From Stercorarius parasiticus (Eukaryota; Chordata; Aves; Charadriiformes; Stercorariidae): DNA of 64,000 nucleotides. The notes beneath the pieces are model-generated. The model was not told the DNA's origin. It ran no database searches and saw nothing but the letters and a program-made list of their open reading frames with translations. The DNA lies in the NCBI GenBank assembly GCA_013396915.1, contig VWZL01002562.1:437068-501067 (forward strand), in the 5' to 3' direction. The position numbers and the translations under genes are program-made. This document shows, piece by piece, positions 51,406-63,745 of the stretch (position 1 is the first letter of the stretch; each line of letters begins with the position of its first letter).

Positions 51406-53335
51406 AAGCAAATCTAAGATCTTGAAATCTGGACCCATACCAGAACTGAATATGAGCTTCAAATCTCACTCATCATCTGAATAAAGCATATACAGACATT
51501 TCTATCCATCTTATTCTGAGAGTACCAAGACTATGGTCTAGCAAAACTTTTAAATGTTTCTCTTTCCTTTTACTCTCCCTTTGTTTCAGGCATGTGGATC
51601 ATCCACCAGCATTAGCCAAGCAATGAGATATCTCCACACAATCAGCAAGTTTTAGACACAGTGTGCCCTGAGAATCATAAATTTCTCTGCTGCCTGTACA
51701 AATGCAGATAAGGATGAAAGGTAGCAAGCAGTAGTGGTCAGGTCTGTACCTCAAATATTAAAAATAATATTATCTACTTTGAGATATACCCACAGAATTG
51801 CCCTTCTCCATCTTCACTTGTGTTCCTGTGCCTCTTTCATTGATTGGAATCGTGGACACTTGAGAAAAAAATAAACAACACAAATAAAATATGCTGGTCC
51901 TGAGCACACTTTGCTACAAAGAGCCTTTTTATACCTTGTGCATAACGCAGGCACATCAACAATCTGCAAAAGTAGTTCAGGTAAGTATAGAAAGATAATA
52001 TCAGGGTTCTTGATTAATTGGCATTTAAGCAAAACATTAAAAGAAAAACAACAGCAATGATCCTCATCCAAGAATGAATAGTTTCTAAAAAGATTCTGCT
52101 TTGGCCCAGAATGTAAAGAATGTACCTAAAATGGCTTCAAGCTTCATAACAAAGGAAGAGGCTTTGGATGTTCATCCAATGGCCAAATGAGAGAGATGAA
52201 GCTCAGCTGCTCAATGAACATTACAGAAGAGAAGGAAACAACAGTTATCCTTAGAAGTCCATGAACACTTTATTTGTGCAGTTCTGTCTCTGCCTAGAGA
52301 CAAGCGAGAGTGCTTATGCACCTGATTTAGTGGCATCATTCCCTAGTTCCTCAAACTGTCCTACAATAAAAGAAGGTGTATGAAAACAAAATGTATTTGC
52401 TAAAATCTAAAGTTGCCACACATGAGATGTCAACACATGGACCAGACTACTCATCTCTTTCCAGGCTAGAATGTGAAAGGACCAGCACACCCGTTTCCCT
52501 TGAACACATCTTTCATGCCAAGATAATCATCAGTCAGCACCAGCTGATTTCATAAGCTCCATGAAAAGGTTACTTGTTGTTTCTTAAAATCAAACCCCAG
52601 TCATTTTCTTTAATATATATTGCCAACATTAGAGCATAGGGATCTAATCCAATCTAATTATCAAATGTGCAGGTTTTTGTTTCCATTACACAACTTTTCT
52701 CTGTGTAATACAAGAATTTGTTCTTTGTTGATACAGCTTCTTGGACAAGAACAGAATTTGCATATGTACGCACAACCAAATGCAACACAGGACTGAGCCC
52801 TGCACATGCATGTATCGCACACGACTAAGGGTTTCTCTGCACATCAAAACCGTTCTGGAGAGATGCAGAGAATGATTACACGTAAGTAAATGCCTGTATA
52901 TACAAAGATGAGACAATAAATTAGGAGCGCTTTTGCAGGCATTCTGGTTTTGGAAGGGTTAATCCAGAGCTTCACTATTCTTTGAACCCAGCACTTATGA
53001 ACTATAGCCACAGAGGTTCTGTGCACTTGCAGCACTCACTGAAGCCAATGGGAGTCATGGCTTCTTCCAGGAGTGAGCCATACACACATAAACTAAGTTA
53101 AAATATATTGTTTACATATTGCAAACCTAATAATTCACAGAATCCCTGGCATCATACCGCAGGATTTTCCTTCAGACACAGCCACTTCTCCAAAGCTAGT
53201 TTTTCACTAGCTTGGTCTTGGTAGCAGTTGACCCTAGAACCATTTTCAGACATAAGTCAGTGTTTTCTTAACCTGCCAGTGCCCTACTGTAAGCACGTTC
53301 ATCATGCAGCTGTGCTCTTAGTCAAAGCCCCTTGG
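51406..53335. other. non-coding stretch, nothing recognised
   Basis: No gene or complete repeat is recognised. A short 'CACTGAAGCCAATGGGAGTCATGG' motif at 53038-53060 resembles the sauropsid repeat motif noted at 23.55 kb. Confidence 0.45.
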
Positions 53336-53505
53336 GAAGGAACCGCAATTACCGAGGAGTTTCACTAGTGGGATTTTAGCAATGTTAGTGCAGTGCACCC
53401 TGCCGGACTGCACAGAGAGTCCTGCCCGCCGTCCGTGCCTGGGGAATGCTGTCCCCATCCTGAAAATGTGCCCAGCACATCCCGGACGAGAGCAGAGCTT
53501 GCCCT
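53336..53505. other. small CpG-enriched patch
   Basis: Contains ACCGCAATTACCGAGG, TGCCGGACTG, GCCCGCCGTCCGTGCC and TCCCGGACGAGAG, a local concentration of CpG in an AT-rich setting. No promoter, exon or repeat is recognised. Confidence 0.4.
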
Positions 53506-56500
53506 TTCACAGGTCTAGTGTGCTCACAATTTTACTGTATTTATCATGAGGCTAAGTAGATACATGCAAGAATATAAATAGCAAGCAGAGCATAGCAGTG
53601 CTAGGATTATTTCTGACTGCTTTCTTTTTTCTCAGTTCAGATGATTTTTTTTTTTTGCTATGGGTTTATTCATTCCTTCCTAATTTCAAACTATCATAGA
53701 AGTTAAAAACTGAAAAAGTATGTTAGATCTAGTTAATCCCACTAAAATTTCTCTCAGCCCCAAATATCTTTACAGATACCAATTACAATATTAGCTGATT
53801 ATTAATTTTATTTTAACCAGACCCTTACTGATGGCAACCTCTCACATAATGGTCAAAATTTATTTCAAATGTATCAGCTCCTAGCTGCAGTAGTAGTTTT
53901 GAGAAACCAGTGGAGAGTTCATCCATTAAACCAGAGCTATGGAAGAGTTAGCAGGGGCTTCTATTACTCAATATTTAAGATGAATGATGTAATTCCATCG
54001 TAACTTAATAAAAAAAAATGAGTATCTAGAGGGAAATTCTGACATCATTCCCAAAAGAGCAAGTCTGTTTATTTATCTTTTTCTATAAGCAACTTATAGA
54101 CAGAAAGGTGACTTTTAATTCTAACTTTTCCTAAATGTTTTTTAGATGACACCTCTAAGAGTACAAAATGTTTTAATAGAAAACAAGTAACTTGAGCACA
54201 ATAATTGTATAATTATAAAATATTCTGATTTTCCAAAAGCAGATGGAAAAAGCTTATGTTGAAAGACATTTTTCAGGTTAGAAACATCTTTTCTATGGAT
54301 TGTATGTTGAAGGAAATAAAAAATGATATAATGAGAAAGGACAGAAATCCAATTATTCTAATATTTCATTTTTGTCAGAAGCCAATTCTAGGCATCCCAG
54401 TGAAAGGCAAAAAAACAATTCTGAACCATACCCAGACTCAACAAAAGAAGTTAAAAACCAGAGCAGGTGTTGGAAAATTGTATCTGCCCTTTTTTTTGTT
54501 TGTTATCCAAAAATGCAAATTGCTTTTTACCAGAAACCTTCCAGATACATTTTAGCTTGACAAAATTTAGCATCTATTCATGCTAGTGCTGAGAGAGAAA
54601 GCCATAAATATCAGCACACAGCAGTCTGGATTTTATAATCACATGTCTCTCAACATCCTTCTGCATAACACACAGGCCTAGGTAATTAGAGAACAATTTT
54701 TAAAAAATCTTATAATTAAATAAAATTTGAACAGAAAAAATAGAGAAGCAAGGAAACTTATGAATCGCAGCTGCCGAATACTTTTAATTGGCTCCATTTT
54801 CTTAAGTAACTGCAATATGTAAACACCAAAACTTTAAGAAATCAACAATTTACACTCACATATAAGATTCTTTAAAATGAAAAAGTATGTCTGCTTTGTT
54901 AATGGCATAAGTAGTCAGAGATACTTTGTCTAGGAGCCTAATGTGCAAAATTCATATTTCCACAGACATGAGCAGAATCCTTTCCTGGTTATAGACAGCC
55001 CCACATCAATCCTCAAAACAGCACAGTTTTCTCAATTCCTAGATCTAGCCGGTATTGTTAAAAGTGCAGTTTTCTCTTTAAAACTTGTTGTTACTGCAGG
55101 ATGAGCCTATTTATTGAGAAGGGGAGCAAGTGAGCCACTTGCACTAAGCAGAGTTTGACCTAGGGTTTCATGCAGCATCCATCAATGTCAGCACCATAGC
55201 TCCACTGACATCTGTGGCCCACAACTGTGTTCCTGTGTCGTGCATCCTTCTGGCAGATAGCTGTGCTCGTGAGCCACAGTCTCAGCCTCAAGTACGTCCT
55301 CAAAGACCCATACAGATTTTAACTAATCTCACAACTCCCCTTGATGGGCTGGGCAAGCAACATACATAGTCCTGAGCACTCATATCCTTCCACAAACACA
55401 TTCCACTCCTGACCTTCAGTACCTGCATGCCATTTCAATCATGGGTGGTCTCCCAACACATTGCAAGTCAGACCCACAGCATCCACTGAAATTTCTGTTC
55501 TGGGCCTCATTTAAAAGCAGCATTCTTTTTATTACTCAGATGAGTAAGAGCTGAAGAATGAAATTACTGAACTCACATCCTTCGGTACCTTTCCAAAAGT
55601 CTTTGTCCCATCTGATCCCTTCACTGTATATTAACTGCCCTTTGTTCTCTTTTGCTTTAGTGCATTTTTAATACCTAGTGGAGGGCTCTAAAGTATTCAC
55701 ACAAGCATCTGATGTAGCTTTGTATCTAAATAAATAAGTGAAAGTAAACCAGGTCTACCAGAGGTGAAAGACTAGCATAAATCGCAGTGAACCACCAACT
55801 TCTTCTCTTTTTTTCTTTAACTATGAAATAAATTGTATTTCTATAATCTAGAATTAGGTTAAAGTTGTTACATTGTATGCTTTGACATATGACATCTGGA
55901 GATCATTTCAAAGAGATACAAAGTTTTCTGCCCTACAGATTACCCATGTATCTCAGAAGAAGGAAGCATATTCATTCTCCCATTTATGATGTTATGGCTT
56001 TTTCTTGCAAGTCTGTTAAACATACATTTTCCATTCCGAGTGCTTTATTTTACTTCCAGAGCTGGCCAATCTTGGTTATCCATAGCATCTTGCATCCATT
56101 TGGGAATTGTTTGCACAAGATTCCCTTGATGACAGTTCCCATTAGCACACGTTCATTTACACATACTTTTTTTTTTTGCATTTGTGAAATTCCTTTCTTC
56201 AAGTGGATATGAAAGATTATTCCTTTAATAGGCCCTTCCCCACAGGTAGATAAGTCTCATTCAAGGAAGCTGTCGCTCACCATGACCACTAGATCAAAGG
56301 GTCTCTAGCAGAAAGACTATCTCTGAATCTGTAAAGGGTCACTTGTCCTCTAAGCCCTGGCTGGCATTCACATCAGATGCTGGTACAATTCCATCCCACC
56401 TGTTTCAGCATTACAGTGTGGTTGGAGGAGTGCTATTTTCAGTAATGCTGCTTCAGGTCAGATTACATACTAGTCAATTACTTCATAAAATAATGCAAAA

Positions 56501-58554
56501 TTTATTTGATCAATCTATCTTCTTCTTCTGGGCACTAAACCACAAAGAAAACCTTGGCTAGTCACCACAGCTATGGTGAGACTATTAGTTGCACATTCAC
56601 CCAAATTTTGCTCTATGGCCAACCAGCATATCTCAAAACAGAATTGATTTCTGGTCCCTCTGAAGATCAAGTGCTGACATTTAATTGAAGGCAGACCCTT
56701 CCTGTAAAGGCTAAGCTACAAGAGTTGAGGCAACTGAAGCATGGTCTTTGGCAGAAGGGAAGTTCTAGTTCCTAACTTCTGTGAGAAGGAATATCCCATC
56801 ATGGTGTTCACTTCAAACGTGTGTGAATCTCATTGGAAGTCATGAAAATGGGAAGACAAAGAGCTACCCTGAAATCTTTGTGCAGCTCCACAGGGCATCT
56901 TCAATGGCTGGTGTCCTCGCTCCATCCACACAATAGGTTTCCTTTTTCTCACAAGCTGAAGGAAGTGTGTGTTCAGAACATCATTTCAGACAGGATTAGA
57001 TGGAAGGCCTGCATATGCTTCTGAGCCGATCCACTATCAAAGTGGACTGCATCTTTCAAAGAGGTGTTTTCTACTTATTATGGACTACTTTTGCTCACTA
57101 TATAGCCTATTAACTTCAATAAGGCTGTCAGATATAATTACAAATCACCTTCTTTGGTGACTCTGAGTAACCTCAGCGTGTGTTTTCAAACCTCAGAGAC
57201 ATTCATGACATGGATCAAATCCTGCTTTCTAACATCAGTCTCTTTTCTGAGGAAAAGCTCTTCAGCGTCACAACTTATTAGGCTAAGTGGGACCCTACTA
57301 GCCCTTTCTGTAACACATGAAGGTACGCGAAGGAGGTATGTGAAGGCATGGAGGTACTGAAGATACCAGATGACACTTCACATTTACTTATCTGATCTTA
57401 TAATGTGATGACAAATAAATGTTTATGCAAGGTTCACCAAGCACTGGCCTGTGCAATGAGCAAGTTATTCTTTTATGTAATAATGTTCCTTGGAAAATAA
57501 CACCAAGTTTCTAACCAACTTAGTCATTTTACTAATTTTAGTGAATTTTGACTATAAAATTTATAAAAAACATAGCATCATAGATTTTTACTTTGAACCT
57601 GCTAGATTTACAAGACATAAGGAAAACAAAGACAGCATAAATAATAAATGATGAGCCAAGATATGCCTTCCTGTCTGTCAGTTTCTCCCCTTTTAGGATG
57701 TTGTTCCATTCATTCCTCCATAGCCCTCTGCGTAGGGAGAAAATGGAGATCGCAATCACTCAGCAGAATTTGAACTCTCAATGAAAACAAAAATGTTGCT
57801 CAGGAACTTGCACGTTGCATGGGATTTAGACACGACTATGAAAAAAATAATTAATCTAAAGTTCTGATTTTTTTGTAAACAAAAAAGCCATGCAGAAAGG
57901 AAAGCGGGTTAAGCTTGGTCCTGCTGATATAGGAAAAAATCCTGAACAGGAAGCTCAGAAGGCAAGGTTGACACCAGTGACTAAAAGGTATTTCTTCTCC
58001 TATGTGACCAGAAGGCTGAAAAAATCACAAATGCGTACAAAATGTCCATTTCTTATCCCACATAAAAGTCAAAATCATTATCAGGTCCCAAGTTCTGAGA
58101 GAAACAAAATGTTCAATTTTTAAGTTTTAGAAATTTTCCTTACTGGCTTTGCAGCAAATTTTCAAAATTAATAATCAATAAAATTAAAAATCTGAAAAGT
58201 CCCCATACTCAAATATAGCAATAAGTAAAAATCATTTCCAGGTTAGCCCTCAAACTTTTATATTTTTGCCATTGGAAACTTTCCAAAGAGCTGAGGAATA
58301 CACAGGACTTCGGTTTAGGTGTAGCCCCTTGCACAATTTTAGATTCAGTCCAGCAAACACCTGTCCAACTTAAAAAAAAAAAAAGAAAAACAACTACTGA
58401 GAAGCAAGTTGAGAATAAGTTTAGAATAACATTGTGTGACTTAGGCAACCTTATGCAGGTACTCTTTCAATGCTTTGGTTTGGAAATTTTTGGGAATTCA
58501 AAAGAGCCAAGAGGTATTTTTTAATCACAATGAAATTACTTTTTCCTCATCCTT
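53506..58554. other. non-coding stretch, nothing recognised
   Basis: AT-rich. Open frames up to 107 codons (55889-56212) have no splice or family support. Confidence 0.5.
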
Positions 58555-58625
58555 TATATTAAAACTATATATTACACTTACATGACACTTTCATCCTGAA
58601 GGACCACTAAGGTCCTCACAGATTT
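58555..58625 (+). mobile_element. old LINE tail (L2/L3-like), fragment
   Basis: 'TTACATGACACTTTCATCCTGAAGGACC' followed by 'TCCTCACAGATTTTC' matches the pattern 'tatagcgctttcatcc-aaggatctcaaagc...' of ancient LINE 3' tails, the same signature as near 9.41 kb. A donor-like TCAT|GTAAGTG on the minus strand is part of it, so the short open frame upstream of that donor is not taken as an exon. Confidence 0.4.
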
Positions 58626-59049
58626 TCTGACTTTTGAATCTCCATCGGACATACAAAAAGCTTTCTCACATTTTTACGTGAAGCAGAGCAGATACAACAG
58701 AACCTATTTCCATCTACATTTACAGCAGCAAACGCCTGTTCATATACCTCTAGCAACCAGCTAAAACTAAAGGCATATTTTTTAAAAAATATATTTTTTG
58801 TATCATAGCTGCATTTTTGTGGATGAGATCTGAACCCACAGACATCCAAGGAGTTTTGCCTGAGTGAAAAACAACAGTTTTAGTCTCTTTCTGTATTATT
58901 TGTATTAATATGTAGTGAAAACAAGTGGTATCTGAAAGGTGGAACGGGGACAAAAATGTCTACTAAATACCAGTTCAGAGACAAGGGTAAAGAATACACT
59001 GAATTTCACTTATAAACCGCTCCATCATTAACAAAGTTCAAAACCTTAC

Positions 59050-59071
59050 CTGTATTAGAAGGTCACAACAG
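59050..59071 (-). other. micro-exon or recursive splice site candidate
   Basis: On the minus strand a very long pyrimidine tract (GCTTTTTTTCCTTTTTGTGGCTTTGTAG) is followed after 22 nt by ATACAG|GTAAGG. Used as exon ends, the two sites give a 22-nt micro-exon with one open frame (phase 2 to 0). Alternatively the CAG|GTAAG join itself has the form of a ratchet point for recursive splicing of a long intron. The signals are directly visible; use in the cell is inference. Confidence 0.25.
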
Positions 59072-60769
59072 CTACAAAGCCACAAAAAGGAAAAAAAGCT
59101 TTAACAGTAGCAATTTTTACTACTCCCTTTCTGTTCCAAATTATTGGAGAGCAGAGTCCACTTCTGAAATGTAAGATCCTGCCTCTGGAAAGAACAGTTT
59201 TTAAGACTGATGCCAGATGGACAACCCTAGACACTGTTGTCTTTTCTTGATCACTAGACAGGTTGACTTTAGACAGAAAAGATGATGCTCGGAACATCTT
59301 AAAAAGTCCTCGGCATACAGCAGAATTAGGACCAGTTAGACACTGTTGCACTCATTATTGACTGCTATCTTGATTCTAGAAAAAGTCTATCATGTTCTAG
59401 GCACCCTGAGTAGACAATTCAATTGCCCAATTTGTCTGTAGTTTTCTTCTTTCTCTTTATGTAGTTGAGTCTGAGCTGGGAATTCAACTACAAGAATTTC
59501 AACATTGATGATTCACTGTTTGAAGGACCTCCAGGGAAGTCCTACAGTACCTCCAGACAAAGTTCTCGCCTCTGGCTTTTCTTGGCTTGCAGGTTTATTA
59601 ACCACTAGAGAGTTTAGTATTATAATACATCCAAATACAACTTAAATTTCAGGCTGATACATGTGCTGATGGACCCTGGAGCTCCTAATTATAATTACAT
59701 ATTCATATCAGCTGAATGAGATGCTAAATTACAGTCTTGATCCCACACTGTGCCTCTGCACAAAGCCACAGCTGATGTTGATCCTCAACTCTAAGAATGG
59801 GAGGGGGTACAGGAAGATCCAGCTGTTGCTCATTTGACTCAAGAAGGAAGACATTTACTTTCTAATGTGAAAAATGATGAGAATAAAATAATGTGAGCAA
59901 AATAACATTCCCCACCCTGTCATTTATAAAAAAATAAGCTAATTTCTTCAAACCTAAGGCTGTAATGAAAGGACAATAGCATATAATAATTGGAAATATT
60001 TCTTAAAAGTAAGCCTTTTTTTCAGTTAATGCACATTTTTACACTTTGTTTCTTCCTTGAAAGTTTGGCCAAAACAAATCTTCCCAAAGTTGATTTCTCT
60101 CAGGACTAACAGGGTCAATGCAGCATTACACATTCATGCTCTGGATGCCAATAAAAAAAGTTGTTACCATAGCAAGTATTGTTGCAAAGACAACACACAC
60201 AATGTAAGATTAAGACAGAACTCTGCAAAAATATTTCCAATGCTCAACAACAAGACAGGGTATTTTCTCCTAATTACATAAAGATGAGAGTGTGCTACTG
60301 CTTTGATAGTCCCACTGTGATGAAACAGATTGGCTCCTTTAAGACTAATTTTTCAAAACGCAAATTTCTAAATAACCGTGTTTTTTCAAAGTCGCATCAA
60401 TTATTTCTAACATTACGTATATCATGCTGCTGTCTGAGACCAGTCAAGGATTGGAGAAGGATATACTGTGCAAGGTACTGTGCATAAAATGTAGAAAAGA
60501 CGGGTCACACCTTATAATCTGGGTTAATTTCAGGAAACAGGAGGAATATAGAGGATAAAAGGTTAAGTTGGGGTAGTATGAATGGAAAGACAAGGCAGCA
60601 GTAATCTGAATACAGATGCTCATATAATTTGGCATGCCACTACCTAGTCAGCCAACATTGTTCAGTAGCACTGTGATGCAAGCTAGTTTTAAGGTAAGTT
60701 TCAAATAATAATAAACTTTTTAGCTTTGTAGGCTTTCTTAGACACATCACAACATGAGAGAAAGCATGG
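59072..60769. other. non-coding stretch, nothing recognised
   Basis: No repeat or gene recognised. The 98-codon minus-strand frame 59055-59351 ends in the pyrimidine tract just described. Confidence 0.45.
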
Positions 60770-61440
60770 AAATGATTGCAGGAGTAGACTGTCATGTGGG
60801 AAAAGCTTGCATTGCTGAAAAGTGAAGACAGCAGTAAATAATGATGCAGTACCATCCGAGACATAGAACAAGGTGGAAGTGGAAGAGAGAAGAGCAAGAC
60901 AGCAGAACATGTGAAACAGGATGAAGAGCCAGGAAAATTATCAAAGTAGCAGAGATTGAATGGACTCTGCAAGGGCAACATTGCAGAAGACATGACCAGA
61001 GACGAGGACATTGCTTTAGCAAAACGTCAACTGAAAGGAGCCCAGAAAAGCCTTTGCATGTGAGTGTACATGTTATGAACAGAGCAGGTTCTCTGCTCAC
61101 CACATTGGAAGAGGCAGGAAGATTTACCACCAGACAGCCTATGTGACTTTAGAGAAGGCCAGGCTAAAAAAGAAACCAAGATACAGCCTTTGGCAATAGG
61201 AGAATGCTGTGTCTGTTCACAGTAGTGAAAGGAAAAGAGAATGCAAAAGAAAGTGCAAACTTAGAGACTAGAGCTTGAGGGAGATGATCTAAAAAGAGAA
61301 ATGAAAAAGGAACGTGCAGAGTAAGGGCATACGACGGGAGGAGAATAGCAAAGAAGTTCACTGAAGAGGGCAGTGATGAGTAGGAAGATGGGAGCATGTG
61401 ATGTAGGACAGGCACAGGGCGAAAGCTGTAGGTGAATGGC
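60770..61440 (+). other. long purine-rich block
   Basis: For about 670 bp the plus strand is strongly enriched in A and G (for example AGTGGAAGAGAGAAGAGCAA and AAAGGAAAAGAGAATGCAAA). The minus strand therefore shows several 99-123-codon, Ser/Phe/Leu-rich frames that are artefacts of composition. The origin is unknown: a decayed repeat or a biased transcribed segment are both possible. Confidence 0.5.
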
Positions 61441-61764
61441 AAATGGACATACGAAGTGAACAATTACACCCCACAAGCTATTAAAATAATGTTTACATTC
61501 TTAATTAACCTTCATAAGACCTTTGACTTCACATTGGGAACATTATTTTAACAGTTTACAGAGAGAAGGGGGGTATTTATTGACTTGACTAAATTCTTTA
61601 AAATGCTTACAATGTAAATTAAATGTCATCAGGTAGAATTCCACCACACCAGGTGGTCAGCCTACCGAGATACACAACATACTCTGATTGACTTTGCCAC
61701 TAGAATAAGATGGAGAAACAAACCATGTCTTTGGGTTTCAAGTGCAGAACTGCAGTGGTTATAA

Positions 61765-61975
61765 AGCGCTTCTATCCCTGTTTCTCTATGCTCTCTCCAG
61801 AGCACCTTTTCCTATTTTTCACTACTAATTTTGTTCACTGTTTCTATATCCTTGCCTTCCTAAGTTCTTTTTCTTTCCTCTTACCTCTCTCTATTGCCCT
61901 CTCATTCTTTCCCTCTTCCATTGTCCTTCACCTTTTGCAATACAGTAAGGCAGGCTCCTCCTCTTCTCCACTGCC
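61765..61975 (+). other. pyrimidine-rich block
   Basis: About 210 bp are dominated by C and T on the plus strand (TTCTTTTTCTTTCCTCTTACC is typical), the opposite skew to the block 330 bp to its left. The 89-codon frame through it is a composition artefact. Confidence 0.55.
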
Positions 61976-62330
61976 TTAGCACTAGTCAAGAGGAGCACAG
62001 AGAGCTTAGGAGAGCTGGTCATTCTTGTATTCTAATCTTCTGTCCACACTTACTACAGCTACAGTGCAACCAGGGGGATGCAATTGCTTGCTAAGTCCTC
62101 TCAGCCCATGCTAAGTTTATCTGCCAGGTGGACTGCATGTGTGCTGTTTCCATGTTGGAGCTCTCTGGTGGCATCTCCCAAAAACATAGTTGGCAAAATC
62201 AAAAGACTGTCCCCTGAACATGTTAAAATCGTCATTTTCCAGATTTAAAAAAAAAAAAAAGGCCAAATTTCATGTCCTCACTAGAGACCATGGAACCACT
62301 AATATTTCTCAAAAAGACAGACTTTCTTAT

Positions 62331-62366
62331 TTATACATATATATGGGCATATATACATGCATACCT
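62331..62366. repeat. (TA/CA)-rich microsatellite
   Basis: Imperfect alternating TA/CA tract (ACATATATATGGGCATATAT and onward). Confidence 0.8.
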
Positions 62367-62484
62367 ACACATATCCCTGTAAACACGGGCAAAACAGTAT
62401 CCTTTTTTTTTTTTCCTAACCCCAGTTGGAGAAATGGCTGAGCATTTTAGAGTAAACTTTCAAAAATATTTGCCCAGGGCAGAC

Positions 62485-62580
62485 AGCATGGAAAATTTTG
62501 GCCCAAATGTTTAAGTTTGGCAAAGTTATAAGCAATAGAAAACAGGATCTTATAATAGAAAGTGCTGGGCAGCCTTATGG
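62485..62580 (+). repeat. unnamed dispersed repeat, copy B
   Basis: AGCATGGAAAATTTTGGCCCAAATGTTTAAG, 'GGCAAAGTTATAAGCAATAG' and 'AAAACAGGAT' align collinearly and in the same orientation with 34040-34135. Where the two differ, this copy seems nearer to the form I remember from other sauropsid DNA ('cagcccaaa... tttggcaaagttataagcaactgaaaacag'). Confidence 0.5.
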
Positions 62581-63726
62581 CAGACATCACTATTTGTGCT
62601 GCTTGTAAGACTTCATTTTCTTTAATAGGAGCTGCATGGCAGGGCTGTAATACCCTGGGGCTTCCTGTCTTTAATTTCCTTTGAATATAATCTTGGTCTT
62701 AAGCCTTCCTTCCTAAATAACCTCTGTCTTTAATTATTTTTTTAAGCAAATTACAACTTAACAAGCACACATTCTCGTAAGACAGAGCCTCTAATTATCA
62801 AAATGACAGTGCTTCTTAGAATCTGAATTTCACAGTAATTCAGTGACCAATTCGATAGGTCAGTAAATAATGATACACCATCACTGCCAAAAAAATAATT
62901 AAATAGGATATTATAATAAGTTGTGTATACCTACACCTTGCATTACTCAGTCACCTAGATGATCATTGCAGAGGAGTATTCATAAAGCGAGCAGCAGAGA
63001 GGTACAGATGTGCAGTCCCAAGTGGTCACACAATTAATAAATATTTGGAAGCCTTATTACATTATTTTGGGATAAACTGAAGGTGCTTCTCAGTCCTTAT
63101 TTAGGCAAGACTGTCACAAGCACATGTAACAGACATCAGGATGTGGCTCACCACTCTTGGATATATTAGGTAAAATGATTCTGCTAGAAGTAATTTTATA
63201 TTAATTATCTTGCTGGGAATAACTTTTAGATCCCTGAAAGGATGGTCTCGTTTTGTAGGACTGGCTTCGCAGGTTCTCTAGACTCACAGGACTGATACAT
63301 TGCTTTATCCTCTGACGTGACATAAAATAGTCACTGTTCACGAAGCTGGGGTATTTTAAATCTAAACCAAGTTTGCTGCAGAGTCCTTAACTCCAAAATG
63401 TTCTGGGGCTGTACATTTTGAGATAGAATATAGCATTTTGAATGCCTTGTCAGTTGCTTTGGGGCTCTATTGTAGCATTAGCACTCAGAAATTTCAGCAT
63501 AATTTCTTTATGCTACTTAAAGAAATGTGCCCAGCCATGACCCTAAATCACCATCATTATTAATCCATGTATTTCAAACAATTATTACAGAAATCACACA
63601 GTCATACCTGAGGGGATGAGATTCAAACACAGTGAACCAAATAAAAGTGGGTATTAACTAAACTATTGGGTATTTAGGAAAGAAACTCACTCTGCCTAGT
63701 TCTGAGATCACTTACTCTCCATGATC
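62581..63726. other. non-coding stretch, nothing recognised
   Basis: AT-rich DNA with no recognisable gene or transposon. Confidence 0.5.
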
Positions 63727-63745
63727 TACACACACACACATACAC
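63727..63745. repeat. (CA)n microsatellite
   Basis: Short interrupted AC repeat (TACACACACACACATACAC). Confidence 0.9.

Noticed and set aside
58585..58670. Minus-strand open stretch ending at TCAT|GTAAGTG, in phase with the 36.3-kb exon
   Set aside because: The donor falls in an old LINE tail and the frame is only about 28 codons; likely a repeat-derived decoy.
60640..61476. Several 99-123-codon Ser/Phe/Leu-rich minus-strand frames
   Set aside because: Explained by the purine-rich composition of the plus strand, which removes stop codons on the other strand.
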